In this document: positions 33,781-41,900 of the stretch, piece by piece
How positions within the stretch are numbered: the first letter of the stretch is position 1
Layout of the letters: each line of letters starts with the position of its first letter
Assembly (NCBI RefSeq): GCF_004152935.1
Contig: NZ_SETE01000001.1
Span: 682,001-746,000, forward strand
Length of the DNA: 64,000 nt
DNA from: Brumimicrobium glaciale
Lineage (GTDB): Bacteria; Bacteroidota; Bacteroidia; Flavobacteriales_D; Crocinitomicaceae
Reading direction: 5' to 3'
The notes under the pieces: generated by a model
The model's input: only the letters and a program-made list of their open reading frames with translations
The model's database searches: none
Told to the model about the DNA's origin: nothing
Position numbers and translations under genes: made by a program

Positions 33781-34587
33781 ATGAAACAGACTAAAATAAT
33801 TATCGCAAGTTTAATATTGGTATTTGGACTAGGATTCAGTTCATGTAAAAAAGAAGGTTGTACAGATCCAGTTGCAACAAATTATAATGCAGAAGCTGAA
33901 AAAGATGACGGAAGTTGTGAATTTGCTCCAGCTGGCCCAACCTCTGCAGCTCCAGGGTCTTACTCCCCAAGTTTTGCAGGTGAATTTGGTGCACTCATCG
34001 CCATTAAAACAATAACTACATCAGAATCACCTTTTGGTACAGTGGATACAGAGTTAGGAACTGCAGTTGCTGTTTTTAGTGTAAATTCTGGAAGTTCATT
34101 TGTTGGTGCAGGAAATGTAACTGTTGATGGAGAAGGTCTTACTTTGCAGGAAAATAAATCTTATGTTTATTTACCTAGTCAAATAAATCCTTTAGGCTTA
34201 ACATTTGGTTCAACAGTGAATTGGGAAGGAACTGGTTCTACATGGGAGGCATTTACAACTTCCACAAATCAAGATTTCTCTTATGTTGACCCTATAACTT
34301 CGGGTGATATTTCGAAGTCAAATGATTACATTTTAACAAGTGGTTCAATAGCAAATGCAGATTCAATTTTGTACGCGGTTTATGGATCAAGTGGAAACAA
34401 ACTTGTAATTGTTGCAGGAAATAACACTTCACACACATTTACCGCTTCTGAATTGAGCGGATTAGGTGAAGGTTCAGGTTACGCGCAAGTTGTAGGATTA
34501 AATTATGACCAAAAAGTAATAGGAACTAAAGATTATTGGTTAATCAATGAAACGGTTAGAACAAAAACGATTAATGTTAAACCGTAA
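33781..34587 (+). CDS. Lipoprotein with CKKEGCTD module
   Basis: A 268-residue lipoprotein. The lipobox is FSSCKKEGCTD (Cys21-22 region), followed by PVATNYNAEAEKDDGSCEF, the same short Cys module as in the DUF4856 and beta-helix lipoproteins. After a Pro/Ala-rich linker (APAGPTSAAPGSYSPSF) comes a beta-rich Ser/Thr/Gly body (about 55-260). I recognise no enzyme motif; an envelope or surface role is inferred. It stands alone under its own promoter and is followed by a strong terminator. Confidence 0.6.
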   Translation: MKQTKIIIASLILVFGLGFSSCKKEGCTDPVATNYNAEAEKDDGSCEFAPAGPTSAAPGSYSPSFAGEFGALIAIKTITTSESPFGTVDTELGTAVAVFSVNSGSSFVGAGNVTVDGEGLTLQENKSYVYLPSQINPLGLTFGSTVNWEGTGSTWEAFTTSTNQDFSYVDPITSGDISKSNDYILTSGSIANADSILYAVYGSSGNKLVIVAGNNTSHTFTASELSGLGEGSGYAQVVGLNYDQKVIGTKDYWLINETVRTKTINVKP

Positions 34588-34626
34588 TCTTCCTCTTTAA
34601 GATGTGTAAACCCTAACAATTAAATC

Positions 34627-34661
34627 AAAAAAGTGCTACAACTCGTTGTAGCACTTTTTTT
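34627..34661 (+). terminator. Strong intrinsic terminator after the lipoprotein gene
   Basis: AAAAAAGTGCTACAAC (34627-34642) pairs perfectly with GTTGTAGCACTTTTTT (34645-34660); the loop is 2 nt and the T run follows. The A-rich left flank makes it work in both directions. Confidence 0.9.
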
Positions 34662-34677
34662 GTGACCCATCAATTTA

Positions 34678-34721
34678 TTGACTTACGTCAAATAGTTTGG
34701 CTTGAAACAATACTAGTTTTG
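34678..34721 (+). promoter_or_regulatory. FNR/CRP-type box TTGAC-N4-GTCAA plus -7 box TAGTTTTG before ribB
   Basis: TTGACTTACGTCAA (34678-34691) is a perfect dyad of the CRP/FNR class (TTGAY-N4-RTCAA). TAGTTTTG (34714-34721) fits TAnnTTTG. There is no TTG at 19-20 bp, and the dyad centre is about 42-43 bp before the expected transcription start, the classic position of an activator that replaces the -33 element. The Crp/Fnr protein encoded immediately after ribB is the obvious candidate binder. Confidence 0.65.
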
Positions 34722-34750
34722 CCTATCTAAAAATTAATAACAATTTATAA

Positions 34751-35413
34751 ATGGAATTAGCAGAATTGGACACAATGCAAACGACCAATAAGGAAAGTCA
34801 AGAGCGATTAGAAAAAGCATTGGTCCACCTTAGAAAAGGGAATGGAGTTATCTTAACTGACGATAAAAACAGAGAAAATGAAGGAGATTTAATATTCTCG
34901 GCACACAACATGACCAATGAGCACATGGCGCTTATGATTCGAAAATGCAGTGGTATTGTTTGCCTTTGTTTGACGAACGAAAAAGCCGATTCTCTTGATT
35001 TGCCTTATATGGTGAAGGAGAATACAAGTAGTTATCAAACGCCATTCACAGTCACAATAGAAGCAAAAGAAGGCGTGACCACAGGAGTTTCTGCCAAGGA
35101 TAGATTGACCACCATTCAAGCTGCGAGTAATGAGAAAGCCAAAAGCAGTGATTTGGCAAAACCAGGACATATATTTCCATTGAGAGCAAACGATAAGGGA
35201 GTTCTAGGAAGAAAAGGCCATACAGAAGGCAGTATAGATTTAATGAAACTAGCAGGCTTACAACCAGAAGCAGTACTTTGTGAATTGATGAATGATGATG
35301 GAACAATGGCAAATTCGGACACTATCACAGCATTTGGTCAAGAGAATAATTTGATGGTCCTATCTATACAGGATATTATTCATTATCGTAAATTTGTAAG
35401 AGACTATAATTAG
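34751..35413 (+). CDS. ribB: 3,4-dihydroxy-2-butanone 4-phosphate synthase (stand-alone RibB)
   Basis: A 220-residue enzyme that turns ribulose-5-phosphate into the four-carbon riboflavin precursor and formate. The catalytic acidic loop is [11 protein letters not shown] (residues 37-47), with [16 protein letters not shown] and [17 protein letters not shown] and a late [11 protein letters not shown] block. An in-frame Met at residue 9 is an alternative start. It lacks the GTP cyclohydrolase II half that is fused in most Bacteroidota RibBA proteins, so this may be an extra, regulated copy. The stop codon is directly followed by the ATG of a Crp/Fnr gene, with no spacer. No FMN riboswitch was seen upstream. 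Confidence 0.92.
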   Translation: MELAELDTMQTTNKESQERLEKALVHLRKGNGVILTDDKNRENEGDLIFSAHNMTNEHMALMIRKCSGIVCLCLTNEKADSLDLPYMVKENTSSYQTPFTVTIEAKEGVTTGVSAKDRLTTIQAASNEKAKSSDLAKPGHIFPLRANDKGVLGRKGHTEGSIDLMKLAGLQPEAVLCELMNDDGTMANSDTITAFGQENNLMVLSIQDIIHYRKFVRDYN

Positions 35414-36010
35414 ATGACAAATAAAATCGAACTCACAAATTTCATAAAAAAGAATATCGACATTGAGGATGTAGATTTAAAAATAGTGCTGTCTTATTTT
35501 AAAACTATCAAAAAGAGTAAAAATGAGATTTTACTTTCAAATGGGAAAAATAGTCAGGTTAGTTATTTCGTGAAAAAAGGTTGTTTGAGGTTGTTTTACC
35601 TAGATGATCAAGGAAAAGACATTACCCGTTATATAGCATTTGAAAATCAATTTGCGACTGAGCTAGTGAGTTTCATCACCAATCAACCTGCGCAAGAATC
35701 TATTCAAGTAATTGAAAACAGTGAATTGTTATACATCTCTCACGAAGACTTTAGACATCTTTTGGAGATTGTTCCCAAATGGAAAGATTTTTACAACATC
35801 TATTTAGAAAAAGCCTATGTGAATAATTCTAAAAGATTAATCTCATTTACAACGCTAGATGCATCAGAACGATACAAACAATTATTTAAAATAAACCCAA
35901 ACATTGTTAAGCGTTTGCCAAATAAGATTGTAGCTTCTTACATCAATATTTCTCAAGAAACTTTGAGTAGGGTGAAAGCTAAAATTTATGCTCAAATTCC
36001 CAATCTGTAG
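35414..36010 (+). CDS. Crp/Fnr-family transcription regulator
   Basis: A 198-residue regulator. The N-terminal cyclic-nucleotide-like barrel (about 35-110) shows KKGCLRLFYLDDQGKDITRYIAFENQFATELVSF, then a dimer helix, and a C-terminal winged HTH ending in VASYINISQETLSRVKAKIYAQIP, where ETLSR matches the recognition helix of CRP-class proteins. There is no cluster of four N-terminal cysteines, so it is unlikely to be an Fe-S oxygen sensor like Fnr; the ligand is unknown. It begins immediately after the ribB stop (no spacer), so the two are co-transcribed. Auto-regulation through the TTGAC-N4-GTCAA box before ribB is inferred. Confidence 0.85.
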   Translation: MTNKIELTNFIKKNIDIEDVDLKIVLSYFKTIKKSKNEILLSNGKNSQVSYFVKKGCLRLFYLDDQGKDITRYIAFENQFATELVSFITNQPAQESIQVIENSELLYISHEDFRHLLEIVPKWKDFYNIYLEKAYVNNSKRLISFTTLDASERYKQLFKINPNIVKRLPNKIVASYINISQETLSRVKAKIYAQIPNL

Positions 36011-36363
36011 AAGTTGGAGTTCTAAATAGAAAATTAATTAAATAGCTGCATTTTTTCGACGATGGCAGTTGGAAATATGTGATTTATTCTTTTAAAAATA
36101 ATAAAATTAAAATGCGTATCCGATACTTTACCAGTAAATTTAGAATTAAACTTAAATCTTCCATAAAGACACAGTTTTAATAAACATGGTATATTATTAA
36201 TTTCAAGATATTACAATATTTAGGATTCATGACGCAAGAAATCCGTGATCATCCGTGTCATCCGCGTTCCATTACAGCGCAAACCATTTGCTAGGTAATA
36301 GAGCTTAAATTATTTTTTTACTGTAAAGATCCCAATAGGCATTAAAATTAAAAACCCCAAAAC
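36011..36363. other. Noncoding gap with a dispersed repeat
   Basis: It contains ATCCGTGATCATCCGTGTCA at 36241-36260, then CCGCGTTCCATTACAGCGCA at 36262-36281, shared with 33091-33110. No gene, RNA or promoter was recognised in the AT-rich remainder. Confidence 0.4.
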
Positions 36364-36768
36364 ATGAAATATTCTTTGTTACTCGCTCTATTTTTATTCC
36401 AAATGATTGGTTATTCTCAATCGACCGATACAACTTCTAGCTCCATCAAAACAGATGACAAATTGTTATTGACTATTTTCCTTAAACATGATCAAAGCAT
36501 GAACTTGAATGAAATAGAAAAGATAAGAACTGATCAAGGATTTTACGAGAATTTCCCGCCAGAAGGTGTTTCAGTTGTCAATTGGTTTGTAGTTATGGGC
36601 GTTGGCCAAATGGTGGTGCTAGAACTTCCTGCCTCAAAATTAGCCGCTGTAAATTTAGCAATTGAGCGAACAGCATGGAAAGCTTTTAAATCAGAAATTT
36701 ATCCAACTTACGATCTATATCCTATCATAGAAAACAAACTAAAGAATAAATCTAAAGTAACTTACTAG
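36364..36768 (+). CDS. Small secreted protein of unknown function
   Basis: A 134-residue protein with a signal peptide (MKYSLLLALFLFQMIGYSQ). The mature part, KLLLTIFLKHDQSMNLNEIE near 34-53, then FPPEGVSVVNWFVVMGVGQMVVLELPASKLAAVNLAIE, shows the strand-helix-strand-strand-helix spacing of a dimeric alpha/beta-barrel (ferredoxin-like) domain, but the match is only structural intuition. It is periplasmic or exported. It stands alone and is followed, after 72 bp, by a metallophosphatase on the same strand. Confidence 0.55.
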   Translation: MKYSLLLALFLFQMIGYSQSTDTTSSSIKTDDKLLLTIFLKHDQSMNLNEIEKIRTDQGFYENFPPEGVSVVNWFVVMGVGQMVVLELPASKLAAVNLAIERTAWKAFKSEIYPTYDLYPIIENKLKNKSKVTY

Positions 36769-36840
36769 AAGTTTTAGTTGTCATAAATAGTTTGCACGGA
36801 AAACACTTTGACCGAAAACAGCAATTAATAACAAATAACT

Positions 36841-37590
36841 ATGGCGATTTACGCAATTGGAGATATACATGGTAGTTTAACAGCTTTGAAAACTATTTTT
36901 GAACAAGGGTTGATAAAGGAAAATGACAAAGTAGTTTTTCTTGGCGACTATATTGACAAAGGAACCGACAGTAAAGAAGTCCTGAATTGGTTGATAGAAA
37001 AAAGCAAAGTTTACGATTTTGAATTTATGCTTGGTAATCATGAGATAATGATGATGGCCGCCAAGTCTTCGCCAGAAAAATATGTGGATTGGGTGCATAA
37101 TTATGGCGGAATCCATACTTTATATTCGTATGATATGGAGGATAACTTAAATTGGATGAACGATATCGATAAAACACATTGGAACTTTATCGATTCTTGT
37201 AAACCCTATTTGGAAATTGGAGCATTCATATTCGTTCATGCAGGACTGGAACAAAACAAAAAGCTAAACGAACAGAAAAAGCATCATCTATTTCATAAGA
37301 AATATGAACAACCCTTAATTTATGATTCAAGTAAAACTGTGATTTGTGGGCATACTGCTCGAGTAAATGGAAAAATAGCAGATTTTGGCCATACAATTTG
37401 CATTGATACTTTTGCACACGGAGGAATGTGGTTAACTTGTTTGAATGTGGAAACAGGTGAGTTTCTGAAAGCAAATAACAAAGAACAAATAGAAACGGGA
37501 AAACTAAAGCGTTATGATAATACCCTGAAAAAACGCTTTAAAGCACGTGTGTATAAGTGGTTCTCCTCGTCATCCAATGATGACGAATAA
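36841..37590 (+). CDS. Calcineurin-like metallophosphatase (serine/threonine phosphatase type)
   Basis: A 249-residue phosphatase with all binuclear-metal motifs: GDIHG (7-11), GDYIDKG (35-41), GNHE (65-68), FVHAGL (near 131-136) and ICGHT (near 167-171). The order and spacing match the bacterial PPP-type protein phosphatases (PrpA/lambda type), which dephosphorylate Ser/Thr/Tyr or, in some members, diadenosine polyphosphates. The C-terminal 35 residues are basic and Ser-rich (KRYDNTLKKRFKARVYKWF). No kinase is adjacent. Confidence 0.85.
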   Translation: MAIYAIGDIHGSLTALKTIFEQGLIKENDKVVFLGDYIDKGTDSKEVLNWLIEKSKVYDFEFMLGNHEIMMMAAKSSPEKYVDWVHNYGGIHTLYSYDMEDNLNWMNDIDKTHWNFIDSCKPYLEIGAFIFVHAGLEQNKKLNEQKKHHLFHKKYEQPLIYDSSKTVICGHTARVNGKIADFGHTICIDTFAHGGMWLTCLNVETGEFLKANNKEQIETGKLKRYDNTLKKRFKARVYKWFSSSSNDDE

Positions 37591-37626
37591 GGATTGCCCT
37601 GTTCATTTAAATCAAAAATAATATTG

Positions 37627-37712
37627 GTTGGGTTCGTAAGGGCGTTTTGCAAAACACCCCAACGAATATCCAACCTAAATACTCAATTGTGCGGACGATT
37701 TGCAAATCGTCC
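37627..37712. terminator. Paired hairpins between convergent genes (GGACGATTTGCAAATCGTCC family)
   Basis: GGTTGGGTTCGT...ACGAATATCCAACC (37627-37677) forms an imperfect hairpin around GGGCGTTTTGCAAAACACCC. GGACGATTTGCAAATCGTCC (37693-37712) is a perfect 20-bp palindrome that recurs at 61510-61529. They lie between the convergent phosphatase and CusB-like genes and probably terminate both. Confidence 0.6.
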
Positions 37713-37738
37713 CCACGAGTATTGACCAATATTTTTTA

Positions 37739-38923
37739 TTAATGATCGTGCGAAGCCTCCCCTTTCATCATTTCCGCAATCAAATAATATGCTCCGTTTT
37801 GAACAATCTTCGCGTTTTCTGGCAATGGCGTTAATAAATCAATAGCAACCCATCCACCTTCATGCTTTCCAGTTTTTACTTCAACCATTTTGAACTCGTA
37901 TTCTTCTTTCTGCTGTTCTTCAGTTTGTGTATTGATGAAGATATACGTTTTTCCTTCTTCAGTGATTACTGCTGCTTCTGGTAAAGCCATTAAATCGTTT
38001 TCCTGTGTGAAAATTTTTCCTTTAATGTACATTCCTGCAACTAAATGAAAATCTTTTTCTTCGATATCAGCATGAATGTGTACTGCTCTTGGCGATTCCT
38101 CAAAACGTTTTCCAACAGAAATAATTTCTGCGTGTAAAGGCTGGGTAGAAGTGGCAACGGTAAATTCAATTTTCTGACCTTTTTTGACATGCATAATGTC
38201 TTTTTCGAAAACCATGAAATCGGCATGAACGTGTTCTGTATTCACGATTTTAAACATCGATGTTTGTGCATCAACGAATTGTCCTAATTGAATGTCAACA
38301 GCTTCAACTGAACCTGCAATTGGACTAATCACTGGAATTCTGTCATACAGTTTTCCTGATTGAATGTAATTTAAACTCAGATTTAACTGTTTCAATTGTG
38401 CAGCATATCCATTCAAATCTCCTTTGTTGGACAAGTATTCTGACTTGATTTTTTGCAACTCTTTTCCAGCTCCAATTTCAGCATCAGATAACTTTTGTTG
38501 TCTGTCCACTTGTTTAGAAAGGTATTCATCATTGTTGAATGCCTTGTAATACGCTGTTTGAATATTGATGAAATTCGGGTGACTCAAATACGCGATTGTT
38601 TGCCCTTTCTTGATATTTGTTCCTTCAATAACTTCAATCGCAACTACATTTCCACCGATGATAGCAGTGATTGTAGCTTCGTGCTGCGGCGGAACTTCTA
38701 AACTTCCATTCGTATAAACAATGCCTTCAAAAGTATGGCTTTGCATTGTGTCGAGTTCAATTTTTAAACTCTTGAACTTTTGTGGCGAAAGATGTACTTC
38801 ATCTGTTGAATGATCATGATCCTCTTCTTCCGTTTGATTCGCTTGGCTTGTTTCGTTGCTTGTACAGGCAGAAAATGCCAGCAACAAAAATGCGCTAATG
38901 ATATATGTGAATTGTGTTTTCAT
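37739..38923 (-). CDS. cusB: Heavy-metal RND efflux adaptor (CusB/CzcB-like) lipoprotein
   Basis: I start it at 38923 (MKTQFTYIISAFLLLAFSAC), because that gives a signal peptide with lipobox Cys20; an ATG 30 bp upstream would precede it with extra residues. About 394 residues. After a His/Asp/Glu-rich stretch (EEEDHDHSTDEVH) come the membrane-fusion blocks: biotinyl-lipoyl hairpin (GGNVVAIEVIEGTNIKKGQTIAYL), coiled coil, and VISPIAGSVEAVDIQLGQFV. The C-terminus ends in EASHDH. It links the inner-membrane RND pump to the outer membrane in metal export (copper/silver or zinc/cobalt/cadmium). The CusA-like pump gene starts upstream on the same strand with 20 bp between stop and start. Confidence 0.85.
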   Translation of the reverse strand: MKTQFTYIISAFLLLAFSACTSNETSQANQTEEEDHDHSTDEVHLSPQKFKSLKIELDTMQSHTFEGIVYTNGSLEVPPQHEATITAIIGGNVVAIEVIEGTNIKKGQTIAYLSHPNFINIQTAYYKAFNNDEYLSKQVDRQQKLSDAEIGAGKELQKIKSEYLSNKGDLNGYAAQLKQLNLSLNYIQSGKLYDRIPVISPIAGSVEAVDIQLGQFVDAQTSMFKIVNTEHVHADFMVFEKDIMHVKKGQKIEFTVATSTQPLHAEIISVGKRFEESPRAVHIHADIEEKDFHLVAGMYIKGKIFTQENDLMALPEAAVITEEGKTYIFINTQTEEQQKEEYEFKMVEVKTGKHEGGWVAIDLLTPLPENAKIVQNGAYYLIAEMMKGEASHDH

Positions 38924-38943
38924 TTTTAATGTTTTAAGGAAAA

Positions 38944-41900
38944 TTAATTCCATTGTAAATAGTATTCCAATAAATAACGCTGAAGCAGATAATTATCTAA
39001 AGCACCCCAAGCGTCAACCTCTATGCGAATTGCAGTTCTTACCGTTTGTAGAAACTGCGTATAATCAATAGCACCTTCTTCAAAAGCAGTAATTGCACTT
39101 TTTCGTTGTAATTGTGCTAAAGGCAAAGCTTCTTCTTGATAATACATCCAAGTATTTCTCCATTTTTGGTATTCTTCGTAAGTGGAATTGATTTCCATCT
39201 GAAACTCCATTTCTTGCTGCTGATAATTTTGCTCTGCAATCTTTCTATCGATTTTAGCAGCTTGTGATTGTCCCAACTGTCGATTAAAAAGCAATGGAAT
39301 ATTTAATCCAATTTGATAGGTGTAAAATCCTGTTTGTGCTCCGATCTTTTGCTCACCAAATTGTCCATTAAATGTGGGTAAATATTGAGAATTCTGCTTT
39401 TTAATTTTCGCATCTGCAATATTTATTTGCTGTTCATAATAGGACATCAACGGATGATTTGATACAGAATCTGCATTCAATTCAATGAGTTCAATAAAGT
39501 TATCTGAATCAATTTCAGGGACAGTGTAAATTGTATCACTCACCAACCAAAGGTTTAACTTCTTTATGGCTATCAAATACTCATGGCGCTTTTGATCTCT
39601 TTTTATTCTTAATTCATTGGCTTCGTTAGCCGTTGATAAATAAGACAAATTAGAAACATCTTGAAGCTCATAACGTAGCTTTTCTGTGCTTTTGATCTTC
39701 GTAAAAACAGTATCCAACGCTTGATAAACTTTATAAATCGACTGACTTGTATAAACTTCTGACCAAGCTTTTTTCACTTCATGTCGAATAGAAAGTTGAG
39801 ACAATTCTAACGCTTTTTTAGCTAAAATTACCTGTTGATTTTGAAGCTTTAAGGCTGGAGCAATTCCAAATAAATCTATTTCTTGTTGTTGAATTCCAAT
39901 TCGGGTATAAACTCCATCCGAACCATTTCCAAATTCTTCTTTTCCAGTGTAAACCGTAGTATTCCCAAAGTTCCAAGCGGTTTTCTTCAGGACTTCTTGT
40001 TGATCGATTTCTAATTGTTTCGCTTTCAACATCGGCAAACGCTTTAAGGCTTGCTCTTGCGCTTCTTCCATTGTAATCGACGGCCAATTTTCTTCAAGCG
40101 TCGTTTGCGCATTAAACATTGGAGTAATTAAAATAAATAAAACTCCAATTCCCATCGCTAATGACGGATTCGCAGTAATTTTATTAGTTCTTTCCTTTCT
40201 TTTTTCTAAATACATGTATAAAATAGGTAAGACAATTAAAGTAAGAATTGTTGCACTGATCATTCCTCCAATTACAACAGTCGCTAATGGACGTTGAACT
40301 TCAGCACCTGCCGAAGCAGAAAACGCCATCGGTAAGAATCCGAAAATATCCGTTGTTGCTGTCAACATAATTGGACGAATACGTTCTCTCGTTCCTGTGA
40401 AAATTCGTTCTTTAATATCTGTTACTCCTTCCATTTTTAATGAATTAAAACGATTAATTAAAACCAAGCCATTCAGCACGGCGACTCCAAATAATACAAT
40501 AAATCCAACTCCTGCAGATATACTAAATGGCATATCGCGAATCCACAAAGCATAAACTCCACCAATTGCCGCCATAGGAATAGCGATATAAATCATGATG
40601 GATTGTGCGAATGATTTTAAAGCAAAATAAAGTAAGATGAAAATCAAAACCATTGCGATTGGAACAACGATCATTAAACGATTGGTAGCACTTTCTAAAT
40701 TTTCAAATTGACCTCCATACGAAATGTTATATCCCGGTGGAAGGTTTAATTCATTTTTCACTTTTTCCTGAATGTCAGTAACTACAGACTTTACATCTCG
40801 TCCTCTTGTATTAACACCAACATAAGTCTGACGATAAGTGTCATCTCGTGAAATCTGCATTGGTCCAGGTTCGTATTCAATTTCTGCAAATTCCTTTAAC
40901 ATCACCTGAGAACCATTCGGTAAATCAACAAATAACTTTCGAATGTCATCAATCGACGAACGGTGTTTTTCTCCATAACGTACAACCAAATCGAATCGTC
41001 TTTCCCCTTCGTAAATTGTTCCTGCGACTCCACCAGCTAAGGCTGTGCTTAAATAGGTGTTCAATTGCTCAATCGAAACTCCATATTGTGCCACTTTATC
41101 TCTGTCAAATTTGATGTTGATTTGTGGTAAACCTGAAGTTCTTTCTGCGTTAACATCTCCAACCCCGTCAATGTCTTTAATTAGGTCTGCGAGTTCTGTT
41201 GCTTTTTTGTTGAGGACTTCTAAATCTTCTCCATAAATTTTAATAGCAACATCTTCTCTAACTCCTGTTAGCAATTCATTAAAACGCAATTCAATCGGCT
41301 GACTAAAAACGATGTTTACTCCGACCAAAACTTCCGCTAATTTATCTTCCATTAAATGAATCAATTCCTCTTCATTTGGAGCGCTTGTCCATTTGCTGTG
41401 GTCTTTTTCAAGAATCACAAACATATCGGCAATGTCCATTGGCATTGGGTCGGTTGGAATATCAGCAACTCCAATTCGCGAACCAGCAGATTTAACTTCT
41501 GGGAAATTCTCCAACAAAGTCATCTCAATTTTCTTGGAAGTGGCAATCATTTCTTCCAAACTACTTCCAGGACGAATCAAGGCTTGGATGGCTAAATCTC
41601 CTTCTTTTAATTGTGGAATAAATTCTCCTCCCATTCTGGAAAAAGTGAAAAATGTCATTCCTAAAATTACAACTGCAATGGCAATAACTGCCAATTTGAA
41701 CTTCATCGCAGCTTCCAAAATTGGATGATAAACTTTGTTTATTCCGCCAATAATTGAATTACTGAATCTTTCTAATCCTGCTTCAAATTTTGCGTACCAA
41801 CTTTTCTTATTTTGAACAGGACGCATAAATAACGCCGCCATCATTGGAACATAAGTCAAACATAGGATAATGGCTCCAATCATTGCGAATCCAAATGTGA

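Noticed and set aside
34588-34750. FMN riboswitch upstream of ribB
   Set aside because: The conserved RFN-element blocks are absent; the space is filled by a terminator hairpin, the FNR-type dyad and the -7 box.
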